A stretch of DNA of 64,000 nt. Source: Paraliobacillus quinghaiensis (GTDB taxonomy: Bacteria; Bacillota; Bacilli; Bacillales; Amphibacillaceae). Every line of letters begins with the position of its first letter. The first letter of the stretch is position 1. Below the pieces are notes generated by a model. It was not told the DNA's origin, did no database searches, and worked only from the letters and a program-made list of their open reading frames with translations. Where the stretch lies: the NCBI RefSeq assembly GCF_003426025.1, contig NZ_QJSH01000006.1, positions 1 to 64,000 on the forward strand. Reading direction: 5' to 3'. Below, in pieces: positions 33,310 through 41,760 of this stretch. Both the position numbers and the translations under genes were made by a program.

Positions 33310-35112
33310 ATGGATATTCAACAACAGCTCAGTTCTGCTTTAAAAGAGATCGATAGACTTAAAAAAGAAAATATACAACTAAAAAGAGACCTCTATAAAG
33401 CAAAGAGTCATAATACATCTTATAACCGACCATCTAATATAAAGAAAACAACAACTGATTTTACTCCTAAAGAAAAAGCAGCAATCTTACTATTTATGAA
33501 TCTTTTTCAAGGGAGAACTGATGTATTTGCACAAAGGTGGGAATCGAGTACTACGGGTAAATCTGGTTATTCACCTGTATGTGGAAACGAGTGGGATAAA
33601 GAGCTTTCTCTAAAACCTAAAATCAAATGCCAGGATTACTCTAATCGATTATTCCATACCTTGACTCCTCAAGTTATTTATGAGCACTTACGTGGCATAA
33701 AAACTGTAGGAATATATCCGTTACTTGAAGATAATACGTGTCATTTTCTCGCTTTGGATTTTGATAAAAAACAATGGCAAGATGATGTACGTGCATTTAT
33801 TGAAACCTGCAAGGATTTAGAATTGCCATATCACATTGAACGCTCCCGCTCAGGAGAAGGTGCTCACGTTTGGTTCTTTTTTGAAAAGGCAATAAGTGCT
33901 TCGTTAGCTAGAAAGTTCGGTATAATTTTATTATCGAAAACAAGTGAAAAACGTTTTGAAGTTGGGATGGATTCCTTTGATCGAATGTTCCCAAACCAAG
34001 ATCTATTACCTAAAGGTGGTTTTGGTAATTTAATAGCTCTACCATTGCAGAAACAAGCAAAAACGAAGGGGAATAGTGTGTTTGTAAATGATTCATTTCA
34101 AGAAATTACGGATCAATGGCAATACCTTTCATCAGTTAACAAGATATCTGAGAAAGACACTTTACAAATAGTATCTAACTTTTCAAAGGAATCACACCCA
34201 ATTATGGTAAAAGAGGAAGTTGATAATATTGACTTGCCAAAAGAAATTACGATCGAATTGAAGCGGGGTATTCAAATTCCTAAGATTTTACTACCTAGTA
34301 AAGTACTTAATGAATTAAAAAAGCTTGCGACGCTTGGAAATCCAGAGTTTTTTAAAGCACAAGCAAAGCGTTATTCTACTTATCGAATACCTAGAATGAT
34401 TGATTGTACAGAGATAAATGATAATATGCTTATACTGCCAAGAGGGTTGTTAGAAAAAGTGGAGGAAATTTTCTTCAACTATAATATATCTCTTAAAATC
34501 CAAAACAATCAATTTAATGGAAAGTCTATTAATACTAAATTTCTTGGTCGACTTACTAACCAACAAGAAGACGCTGTTTCTTCTTTAGCTAATTATGATA
34601 ATGGAGTGTTAGCAGCAGATACTGGTTTTGGGAAAACAGTTGCAGCTGCAGCATTAATTGATAGAAATGAAACGAATACACTCATAATTGTTCATCGAAT
34701 ACAGTTAGTGGAACAATGGAAAGAGAGATTATCAACTTTTTTAAACATTTCAGTAAATGAAATTGGTCAAATTGGTGGTGGAAAAAATAAACCAACCTAT
34801 CACATAGATATATCTACGATTCAATCGCTTAATCATAACGGTGTAATAAAACCCTATTTACATCAGTATGGACAAATATTCGTGGATGAATGTCATCACA
34901 TCTCCGCCGTCAGTTTTGAAAAGGTATTAAGAGCAGTCCAAGCTAAAAAAGTTTATGGATTAACAGCAACGCCAATTAGGAAAGATGGACTGCATCCGAT
35001 AATATTTATGCAGTGTGGACCTATAAGATACAAAACGAATAGTAAACAGCAAGCTAATATCCGGCCCTTTAAACAAACTCTAATTAAAGAGAACATTAAT
35101 GAAAACGGATGA
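33310..35112 (+). CDS. TOTE-type primase-helicase, N-terminal part (split gene)
   Basis: The 600-residue product has a coiled-coil start (about 1-30), an archaeo-eukaryotic primase-like (AEP) domain and then the first half of a superfamily 2 helicase. Primase landmarks are HFLALDFDKK (about 147-156, acidic metal motif), SRSGEGAHVWFFF and FGNLIALPLQ. Helicase landmarks are ADTGFGKT (Walker A, near 437-444), FVDECHH (about 525) and LTATP. This fusion defines the TOTE conflict systems, thought to act against invading DNA or RNA. Two Cys of the usual four-Cys ribbon are lost: the KELS and CQDYSNR positions carry Ser and Tyr. The frame ends in ENINENG, where the helicase should continue; the rest is encoded from 35099. 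Likely a decaying gene. Confidence 0.8.
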   Translation: MDIQQQLSSALKEIDRLKKENIQLKRDLYKAKSHNTSYNRPSNIKKTTTDFTPKEKAAILLFMNLFQGRTDVFAQRWESSTTGKSGYSPVCGNEWDKELSLKPKIKCQDYSNRLFHTLTPQVIYEHLRGIKTVGIYPLLEDNTCHFLALDFDKKQWQDDVRAFIETCKDLELPYHIERSRSGEGAHVWFFFEKAISASLARKFGIILLSKTSEKRFEVGMDSFDRMFPNQDLLPKGGFGNLIALPLQKQAKTKGNSVFVNDSFQEITDQWQYLSSVNKISEKDTLQIVSNFSKESHPIMVKEEVDNIDLPKEITIELKRGIQIPKILLPSKVLNELKKLATLGNPEFFKAQAKRYSTYRIPRMIDCTEINDNMLILPRGLLEKVEEIFFNYNISLKIQNNQFNGKSINTKFLGRLTNQQEDAVSSLANYDNGVLAADTGFGKTVAAAALIDRNETNTLIIVHRIQLVEQWKERLSTFLNISVNEIGQIGGGKNKPTYHIDISTIQSLNHNGVIKPYLHQYGQIFVDECHHISAVSFEKVLRAVQAKKVYGLTATPIRKDGLHPIIFMQCGPIRYKTNSKQQANIRPFKQTLIKENINENG

Positions 35113-35659
35113 TACTGATATACAAGCTATCTATTCTTTGTTAGCTAATAATAAAGAACGAAACGACATGATTTTTAATGATGTGCTACAAGCTCTAGAT
35201 GAAAAACGGTCACCTATAGTGTTAACAGAACGTTTAGACCATGTTAATGAGCTATATAACCTTTTTAAGGGATTTGCCAAAAATATTATTATTCTATCTG
35301 GAGCCAGTAACAAGAAAGAGCGACAACAAAAGCTTGAAAAGTTAATTCAATTACCTGATAGTGAAGAGAGATTGTTAATTGCAACAGGGAAATATGTTGG
35401 AGAGGGGTTTGATGATGCTAGATTAGATACACTCTTTCTAACAATGCCAATCTCTTGGAAAGGAACATTACAACAATATGTAGGGCGGCTTCACCGCGAT
35501 CATGGTGATAAAGATGAAGTAAAAGTGTTTGATTATGTTGATTCGAATGTCGATGTTTTACAGACGATGTTTGAAAAGCGCCTAAAAGGATATAAAAATA
35601 TTGGTTATAGTCTTTATGGTGAAAACAAAGCGAAAAGTCAACAAATTCAATTGTTCTAG
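35099..35659 (+). CDS. TOTE-type helicase, C-terminal part (split gene)
   Basis: These 186 residues are the second RecA-like lobe of the helicase begun at 33310: DIQAIYSLLANNKERND, VLTERLDHVNEL, LIATGKYVGEGFDDARLDTLFL (motif V) and QQYVGRLHRDHGD (motif VI, Arg finger). They lie one frame away and overlap the first part by 14 bases. Relatives have a short connecting stretch here that seems to be missing, so a small deletion with frameshift probably split the gene. Translational coupling at the overlap could still make two chains; whether they would work together is unknown. Confidence 0.75.
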   Translation: MKTDDTDIQAIYSLLANNKERNDMIFNDVLQALDEKRSPIVLTERLDHVNELYNLFKGFAKNIIILSGASNKKERQQKLEKLIQLPDSEERLLIATGKYVGEGFDDARLDTLFLTMPISWKGTLQQYVGRLHRDHGDKDEVKVFDYVDSNVDVLQTMFEKRLKGYKNIGYSLYGENKAKSQQIQLF

Positions 35660-35797
35660 TGAAATATGTTGAGTTATATAAAAATACTTTGTGAGATATC
35701 CAATTGAGTTGTAAGCTTAAGATAAATACACCTAGATAGATATCTTACAGTACGAATTTAGTAAAACCAATAACAGTAATACAAAATAGGATTTCAC

Positions 35798-35829
35798 AAA
35801 AAAGACTCAAGCCAAATTGCTTGAGTCTT
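35798..35829 (-). terminator. intrinsic terminator of the ion-channel gene
   Basis: AAGACTCAAGC and GCTTGAGTCTT (35819-35829) form an 11-bp stem with a six-base loop. The A-run at 35798-35803 is the T-tail on the minus strand. The stem overlaps the end of the leftward gene. Confidence 0.8.
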
Positions 35830-36652
35830 ACTTCATATTTTGAGATTTGATTAAATCTTTAATTTCAGCTAATTCGCGTCTCATTTCTTTAATTTCACTT
35901 GTATCCTCTTTTATTTCAGTAGTGTCTTCTTTAATCTCATCTGTTTCTCCTTCAATACCCTCAGAAATCTTTTGTGCATTATTGACGATTTCACCAACAA
36001 TTAAATTAATCATAATAAAGGTTGTTACTACGATAAAGGAAATAAAATAAAGCCATGACCATGGGGCCTCAGCAAATATTGGGCGAAAAATTCCACTTGC
36101 CCACGATTCCAGCGTAAAAATCTGAAATAAAGTAATAAAAGTAAGGTGGAGGTTTCCAAAAAAATCAGGTGATATGTCTCTGTAAAATGAAGTGCCCAAA
36201 ATAGCGTATACGTAGAAAATAATAGCCATGATTAACATGACACTTGTGATCGTCGGTATGGCCATAAAAAGCGCTGTTACAACTCTTCTTAAAGATGGCA
36301 CTGCAGTTATTGTCCGCATGATACGCAGTACACGGAAAATTCGTAAAACACTTACAAAAGGTGTGCTATATAAAATTATGCTACCTACGATAATAATAAA
36401 ATCAAAAATATTCCAACCATTCATGAAATACCTTTTTTTATATACAATAATTTCTAAAACAACTTCAATAAGGAATATTAGCAGGATAATAATATCAATC
36501 CAAAAAAATAAACCTTCATATGGCGTATAGATAGAATCAAAGGTCTCTAATCCTATTAATATAGCATTAAAAACAATTAAGCCAGTAATAAAATATGTAA
36601 AACCATTACTTTTGACAAATGAAGCTAATATATTTTGATTATCCCGGGTCAT
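35828..36652 (-). CDS. voltage-gated ion channel (NaChBac-like)
   Basis: The protein has the single-repeat six-helix layout of bacterial voltage-gated sodium channels. S4 is seen as RIFRVLRIMRTITAVPSLRRVV with regularly spaced Arg. The pore helix and selectivity filter are TLESWASG, matching the FTLESWS filter of NaChBac. The C-terminal coiled coil contains repeated DEIKED/TEIKED/SEIKEM units that would drive tetramer assembly. The start is taken at the internal Met of MTRDNQN, because the upstream extension from TTG 36733 is not channel-like. A cytosolic tail of this repeat type is an unusual detail. Confidence 0.85.
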   Translation of the reverse strand: MTRDNQNILASFVKSNGFTYFITGLIVFNAILIGLETFDSIYTPYEGLFFWIDIIILLIFLIEVVLEIIVYKKRYFMNGWNIFDFIIIVGSIILYSTPFVSVLRIFRVLRIMRTITAVPSLRRVVTALFMAIPTITSVMLIMAIIFYVYAILGTSFYRDISPDFFGNLHLTFITLFQIFTLESWASGIFRPIFAEAPWSWLYFISFIVVTTFIMINLIVGEIVNNAQKISEGIEGETDEIKEDTTEIKEDTSEIKEMRRELAEIKDLIKSQNMK

Positions 36653-36858
36653 ATATTTATTATTCCTTTCTTGATCAAACTCACCTAAAAATATATTATA
36701 ACATTTTAAATATAAAAAGAAGAAATGTTTCAAGAAACATATTATCTTGAAGTTGAGTTATAAGTGTCAAACAACGTTTTACCTATAGACCAGCTGCTTA
36801 TCTACATGAAAAATGTTTATTAGTAAGATGTTATAATATAAAAAAGAAGTGAGCTTAC

Positions 36859-37353
36859 TTGAAACGACATGAAGCATTATATCCACTTTCTCACCACCAT
36901 CATCATACCTTGGTAATGGCCAATCAATTGAAAAAGGCTGATGAGAATAGTAGTATTCAACAGATGACAAGAGATGTGATTCATTTTAGGGAAACGGACG
37001 GCGAAGATCATTTTCGGGATGAGGAAGAGGTGCTTCTTCCACTGTATGCACAATACGAGTCGGTAGATATAGATGAAATTAAAGAAATGCTTATACAGCA
37101 TGTGCAAATTAGAAGTTATGTTCAACAAGTTCGTTCTACTAAAAGAGCGGATCGATTGCTTTTCAACAAGCTCGGTCAGTTGATAGAAAAACAAGTCCGG
37201 CTAGAGGAGCGCATTATTTTCCCGATGATTGAAAAAGCAGTACCAGAAAACTATTTATATCAAGCAAATGGTCGTTTCACCGTGATTCCTATAGCGGATT
37301 TTAAAAAACTAAATAAAGGAAGAGAAACTATGGATATACTGAGATATCTGTAG
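36859..37353 (+). CDS. hemerythrin-like HHE domain protein
   Basis: This 164-residue protein is a four-helix HHE domain expected to bind a di-iron or related metal centre. Candidate ligands are the His run HHHHH (about 12-16), HFRETDGEDHFRDEEEVLLP (first HxxxE-type helix pair) and QHVQIRSY with EERIIFPMIEKAV. The TTG start 36859 lies behind AAGTGAG. The role may be oxygen, NO or iron sensing or storage. It is a single gene convergent with the lipoprotein gene to its right. Confidence 0.75.
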   Translation: MKRHEALYPLSHHHHHTLVMANQLKKADENSSIQQMTRDVIHFRETDGEDHFRDEEEVLLPLYAQYESVDIDEIKEMLIQHVQIRSYVQQVRSTKRADRLLFNKLGQLIEKQVRLEERIIFPMIEKAVPENYLYQANGRFTVIPIADFKKLNKGRETMDILRYL

Positions 37354-37404
37354 TTTTTTATTGTTAAGGTGGGTGTTTTTTCAAAGAATGATAACCTCTC
37401 CTAT

Positions 37405-37430
37405 TAAAAAAGCGCAACAATGTGCGCTTT
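37405..37430 (-). terminator. terminator between convergent genes
   Basis: AGCGCA (37411-37416) pairs with TGCGCT (37423-37428), extended by A-T pairs. The A-run to the left gives the T-tail for the leftward lipoprotein gene. Confidence 0.65.
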
Positions 37431-37848
37431 AATCCTTCTCAAATATTTCCGTTGATTCAATTAATTTTAAATCTTCCACATAACCTGATTCAACAACAAC
37501 ATCACCACTCAAGTTTTCTCCCATTTCACCGTAGATCTCTTTTATTTCTTCTGGTTGCTTATATGGAATAAATGCGTTGTATACTTCATATTCACCAGGT
37601 TCATAATCACTAATATCAACTGTGTAAGAAAATGAGCCGTCTTGTACTTCGGTTGTACCTTCTTCTGGTATCTCGGTTTCTTTGTAGTTTGTTACTTGAT
37701 AATTAATAACAGATCCATCTTCTAAGTTAGTGGTTCCTTCAATAGTGACGGTTTGATCATCAATACTCATTTCATCTTCATATTCAACTGCATCATTACT
37801 GCAAGCAGCCAAAAAGATTAACCCTAAAAATAATAAAACTTTTTTCAT
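37429..37848 (-). CDS. small lipoprotein of unknown function
   Basis: The 139-residue protein has a lipoprotein signal with lipobox LAAC (Cys 16). The mature part is acidic and all-beta in appearance (TVTIEGTTNLEDGSVINYQVTN and DGSFSYTVDISDYEPGEYEV), like a single immunoglobulin-like domain. It ends with a short segment EDLKLIESTEIFEKD. Its ligand is unknown. A good GGAGGA site precedes the start on the minus strand. Confidence 0.75.
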   Translation of the reverse strand: MKKVLLFLGLIFLAACSNDAVEYEDEMSIDDQTVTIEGTTNLEDGSVINYQVTNYKETEIPEEGTTEVQDGSFSYTVDISDYEPGEYEVYNAFIPYKQPEEIKEIYGEMGENLSGDVVVESGYVEDLKLIESTEIFEKD

Positions 37849-38456
37849 AATTGATCCTCCATAAAATTTTATTTTCCTCTATTAACCTACTCCAACGTGC
37901 TCAGATCTATATTTATTAATCAAAAAATTACTGCTAGATACTGATACGCTACTATCTTCAGAAGAAAAATTAATAGCATCTTGTTCTTTAAATGATACAG
38001 TATTTGATATCTAAAGGGAATAGTTTTTCCAATATTATAAAGGGTTTTGAGAGTATTAGAGTCCCTGGATTGATTAATATAGTGATTCTTAGACTAGTGA
38101 ATGACTAATCTGGTAACCGAATCCAAAGATTAGTACGTTTAATACAAAAAAATTCTATTAGTATTGAAATGTGGTAGAGATGATTTGCAGAAGGTCTGTC
38201 GTAGGAAAATTTATACAGAAAACTAATTTATAAAATTAATGATAAATTTTAGGAGAGGTGGTAATATGACTAGCGATAATTGGATTACCTATAGGTGCTG
38301 TTAATGGACAAATTCTACACTTTATTCTCGAAAGTTCATATAAGAGGGGGGATTCACTGTCTTAAGGTAGAGCATCATTAGGGTTTTAATGTTTTTCGTA
38401 GGTAATTACAAAATCTAGGGATAAAAGTCTTGAATTAGATAATGCGCCCCTCACCC
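37849..38456. other. non-coding stretch with gene debris
   Basis: There is no intact gene in 600 bp. AGGAGAGGTGG with ATG at 38266 opens 12 codons only. A shifted frame just inside it reads AIIGLPIGAVNGQILHFIL and on to a stop near 38361, perhaps the remains of a small membrane protein. The stretch precedes the groEL-tail-like sequence at 38457. Confidence 0.3.
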
Positions 38457-38475
38457 TGGCGGAAACATGATGTGA
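38457..38475 (+). other. diverged groEL-tail-like sequence
   Basis: CTGGCGGAAACATGATGTGA contains GGC GGA AAC ATG ATG TGA, reading G-G-N-M-M-stop, close to but not identical with the cores at 3875 and 24363. Followed after about 14 bp by the groEL-downstream-like segment, it may be the oldest or outermost junction of the island. Confidence 0.4.
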
Positions 38476-38487
38476 TTTACGCCAAAT

Positions 38488-38590
38488 TCTTGATACGAAA
38501 GGGTTTTATGTAGAGATCAGGAATACTTAACATTTTTATAACAATAGAATATTATTGAAGGCTTCTCATTAGTTTTGAGAAGCCTTTTAA
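38488..38590 (+). terminator. groEL-downstream-like segment with terminator (copy 2)
   Basis: It contains CTTGATACGAAAGGGTTTTATGTAGA, nearly matching 4031-4056. A strong terminator follows: AAGGCTTCTCA (38558-38568), loop, TGAGAAGCCTT (38576-38586), T-run. The order core, box, terminator is the same as at 3875-4136. The hairpin here is perfect and may be the original groESL terminator. Confidence 0.6.
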
Positions 38591-38701
38591 ATTAGTATAT
38601 ACACCTAGGAAAGAGCTTTAATTATAAGAAAATGTGATGATTCATTAATAGATAAAATTTTAAATCTATATTCTTATAATTTATTGTTTACGATTACTAG
38701 T

Positions 38702-39556
38702 TTACCCAAAGGTTTTCACCGATGGTATAACTCCTTCGAGCATGTCTTTTACCCTTTTTCCTATAAGCGGATTATATTTAGGGTGAGTCAAAATATAAAA
38801 ACGTTCTTCTTCAATCGCTGTAAAGACACTTTGACCAATTGAATCAATTGGAATCCCTGTATTAATAACATGATGAGCACGTGCCAGCCCATCTTGATAT
38901 GTTTTACTCTGGTAGTAAGGCTCATCTGGATCCATTTTAAATCTATCTGGACGCTGCCTGTCACATTCATGTAAATTAGTTTGGACAAAACCAGGACAAA
39001 ATACAGACATTTTAACCTTTGCATTCATAGCCTGCATTCCATAATTCACGGATTCGCTCAATGCCACTGTAGCATGTTTGCTTGTATGATATGCTGCCAT
39101 GCTTGGTGTTGTTAATAGACCTGCAACTGATGCAGTGTTGACGATATGGCAAGGAGTGTCCTGCTTTAACATAATAGGAATAAATGCTTTTAAGCCGTAG
39201 GCAATCCCATTAACATTAACACCCATAATCCAATCCCAATCATTTACAGGAAGTTCCCAAATAGGTCCTGGCACAACGACTCCAGCATTATTAAAGAGCA
39301 GATCAACACTTCCAAATCTTTCAATTGATTTACTTGCTAAATTTTCTACCTCTTCATATAGAGATACATCAGTAGGAATGGAGATAACCTCTGCACCCAT
39401 ATCTGATATTAAATTTTCAGTCCTTTTTAGATCTTCTTTATTTATATCAGCAATTACTACTTTCATTTCACGCAGTGCACATTCTTTAGCGAACTCTACA
39501 CCAAAACCATTTCCTGCCCCGGTGATAACAGCTACCTTACCTGAAAAATCTTTCAT
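38702..39556 (-). CDS. short-chain dehydrogenase/reductase (SDR)
   Basis: This classic SDR of 284 residues has the cofactor motif TGAGNGFG (12-19), NNAG (89-92) and the catalytic Ser 143, Tyr 156 and Lys 160 (YHTSK). Asp 37 in VIADINK suggests a preference for NAD(H). It is soluble and cytosolic. The substrate is unknown; the neighbouring flavin-dependent enoate reductase gene, 72 bp upstream on the same strand, suggests joint action on an unsaturated or hydroxy-carbonyl compound. A GGAGGA site precedes the ATG. Confidence 0.85.
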   Translation of the reverse strand: MKDFSGKVAVITGAGNGFGVEFAKECALREMKVVIADINKEDLKRTENLISDMGAEVISIPTDVSLYEEVENLASKSIERFGSVDLLFNNAGVVVPGPIWELPVNDWDWIMGVNVNGIAYGLKAFIPIMLKQDTPCHIVNTASVAGLLTTPSMAAYHTSKHATVALSESVNYGMQAMNAKVKMSVFCPGFVQTNLHECDRQRPDRFKMDPDEPYYQSKTYQDGLARAHHVINTGIPIDSIGQSVFTAIEEERFYILTHPKYNPLIGKRVKDMLEGVIPSVKTFG

Positions 39557-39628
39557 AGATATATTCCTCCTTCAACATATATTTTCTTTATGTTGTTATT
39601 TCCCTCATAAGAATTTGGTGTTCTAAAG

Positions 39629-41566
39629 TTATAAAATATAAGATTGTTCAAATCCTTCTCTTACAGCATCAGATACTCTTCCTGACTTGTGTGCATCACC
39701 AATGACTATTACATTTTGGAATTCTTGCTTTAATTGTTCGAGAAGTCCAATTCTTGGTTTAACACCAATAGATAAAACAACATGATCGGCTTCAATTTGT
39801 TTTTGACTACCTAATTTTACTTCAGATAAGGTTACTTCTTCTTCGCCAATGGCGGTTATGCGATGTTCTGTCATAATATTGACTTGATATTTGTTTAGTT
39901 TTTGAGTTATATCAAACAAGATGGAGGGATAGATGCCATTTCCAATATTTTTCTGTATTTCTACGATAGTGACTTCATTACCATTTGCAGCAAGCATTTC
40001 GGCTGTTTCACAACCAGTCATTCCAGATCCAATCACAACGACTTTCTTATTAGTGACTTTCACTTTTTCATCTAGAATATCGTTAGCAGTACTTATATGT
40101 TTCTGATTTATACCTTCGATAGGTGGAATAATCCCTTCAGCTCCTGCTGCCCAGAATACTGCATGAGGTTCTAATTCCTTTATATCCTGAATTGTAGGTT
40201 TAGTACTAACACGAATATCTACATTTAGTCTTCTTAATTCATTTTCTTGATAATTGACAAACCAAGTCATTTTTTCTTTACCTGGTGGCTTTCCTGCTAA
40301 TCTTAACGCTCCGCCTAATTGTGGTTCTTTTTCAAATATTACTGGCTTATATCCCTTCAAAGCCAATGTCCTTGCAGCTTCCATACCACCTGGACCACCA
40401 CCAATTATAGCGATTACTCTGTTATCTCCGTCTTTAGCTAAATCATTAAATTCAAGTTCACGACCAACAATTGGATTTACAGCACATTTGATAGAACGTC
40501 CAGCGCTAACTTCTTCAATACAGTGAAGACAAGAGATGCAAGGTCTAATTTGATCATCTAACCCTTTAAAAGCTTTGTTACACCAAGATGGATCAGCTAA
40601 TTGCGCACGACCCAATCCAACAAAGTCAACGATTTCATTTTCTAATAAGCTTTCAGCAAAATCAGGTTTTCGAACAACGTTTACAGCAATTACTGGAATT
40701 TTAACTGCGGCTTTAACCCCTTTAGCTAAGTGTTGTTTCCATCCCTGAGGATAAGAGCTTGGCTCTACAATTGTTACACCTGATTCATATGTCCCACTAC
40801 TAATATTTAATGCATCAATACCAATACTCTCTAAATATCTTGAAATCTTAATTGTATCTTCTAGTTTCAGTCCGCCATCAACAAATTCATCAGCGCTTAA
40901 ACGAACACTAATCGGAAATTCACTCCCACATATGTGTTTTATTCCAAGTATGATTTCTGTAATAAAACGCATTCGGTTCTCAAAATGGCCACCATATTTA
41001 TCTACTCTTTTATTTGTATAAGGACTAATAAACTGATTAATTAAATAACCATGTGCTCCATGCAGTTCAATTCCATCCACACCTGCATTTTGTGCTAACT
41101 TAGCTCCTTTTACAAATTTTTTCACTAATCCTTCTACTTCGTCTGTTGTAAGTTCTCTAGGTTCCTCTTGTGTGCGCTTACACATTATTGCACTTGGAGC
41201 TACAATTTGTTTGCCATCAATTAAATGACTGTGTGTTTCTCTGCCAGGGTGGTGTAGTTGAACAAAGAGCTTCGTTCCATATTTGTGAACGGTTTTAGCC
41301 AAGCGCTCTAACTGTGGTATATATTTTGGGCTTGTGGCTGTTAATTGTGTAGGTAGACCCGCACCATATTCTTCATCAATTTTTGTAATTTCAGTTATAA
41401 TCAATCCACAACCACCTTTAGCCCGCTCTTCATAGTATTGGATTAGTTCTTGTGATGCTTCCCCTGAAGCTTTTGCTAAGGAAGTTCCGATTGCAGGCAT
41501 AACCGCGCGATTTTTTAATACTACAGAACCGATTGAACCTTGAGAAAATAATAAAGGATATTTCAT
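39629..41566 (-). CDS. 2,4-dienoyl-CoA / enoate reductase (old yellow enzyme plus FAD/NAD domain)
   Basis: The N-terminal FMN-binding TIM barrel of the old yellow enzyme family (about 1-350) holds NRAVMPAIGT, GCGLIITEIT, HGAHGYLINQFISPYTNKR and IRVSADEF-type blocks. It is followed by an iron-sulfur Cys cluster (CISCLHC, then KCAVNP) and an FAD/NAD(P)-binding module with IIGGGPGGMEAARTLA and VVIGSGMTGCETAEML. This is the layout of FadH-like 2,4-dienoyl-CoA reductase and clostridial 2-enoate reductases. The Cys spacing C-x2-C-x2-C differs by one residue from the usual C-x2-C-x3-C. ATG 41566 (or TTG 41569) fits the GGAGG site. A PucR-type regulator is divergent. Confidence 0.85.
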   Translation of the reverse strand: MKYPLLFSQGSIGSVVLKNRAVMPAIGTSLAKASGEASQELIQYYEERAKGGCGLIITEITKIDEEYGAGLPTQLTATSPKYIPQLERLAKTVHKYGTKLFVQLHHPGRETHSHLIDGKQIVAPSAIMCKRTQEEPRELTTDEVEGLVKKFVKGAKLAQNAGVDGIELHGAHGYLINQFISPYTNKRVDKYGGHFENRMRFITEIILGIKHICGSEFPISVRLSADEFVDGGLKLEDTIKISRYLESIGIDALNISSGTYESGVTIVEPSSYPQGWKQHLAKGVKAAVKIPVIAVNVVRKPDFAESLLENEIVDFVGLGRAQLADPSWCNKAFKGLDDQIRPCISCLHCIEEVSAGRSIKCAVNPIVGRELEFNDLAKDGDNRVIAIIGGGPGGMEAARTLALKGYKPVIFEKEPQLGGALRLAGKPPGKEKMTWFVNYQENELRRLNVDIRVSTKPTIQDIKELEPHAVFWAAGAEGIIPPIEGINQKHISTANDILDEKVKVTNKKVVVIGSGMTGCETAEMLAANGNEVTIVEIQKNIGNGIYPSILFDITQKLNKYQVNIMTEHRITAIGEEEVTLSEVKLGSQKQIEADHVVLSIGVKPRIGLLEQLKQEFQNVIVIGDAHKSGRVSDAVREGFEQSYIL

Positions 41567-41760
41567 CAATACATTGCCTCCATTCTCTTTTTGTGAAATA
41601 ATGAACAAAAAATACAGTTTAAAAGTATCATAGATATAAGGTAGCTACAATATAACTAATAAACAGTGTTTGGCTTTCACGTTGTTCATGATAAACAGTC
41701 AAACATTTTATAATTAACATTACTTTGTTATTACTTAAAATCTACTTTTAGGAGGAAGAC

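Noticed and set aside
36653-36733. N-terminal extension of the ion channel from TTG 36733
   Set aside because: The 27 extra residues are hydrophobic/aromatic and not channel-like; the internal Met start fits the family length and has a purine-rich site upstream.
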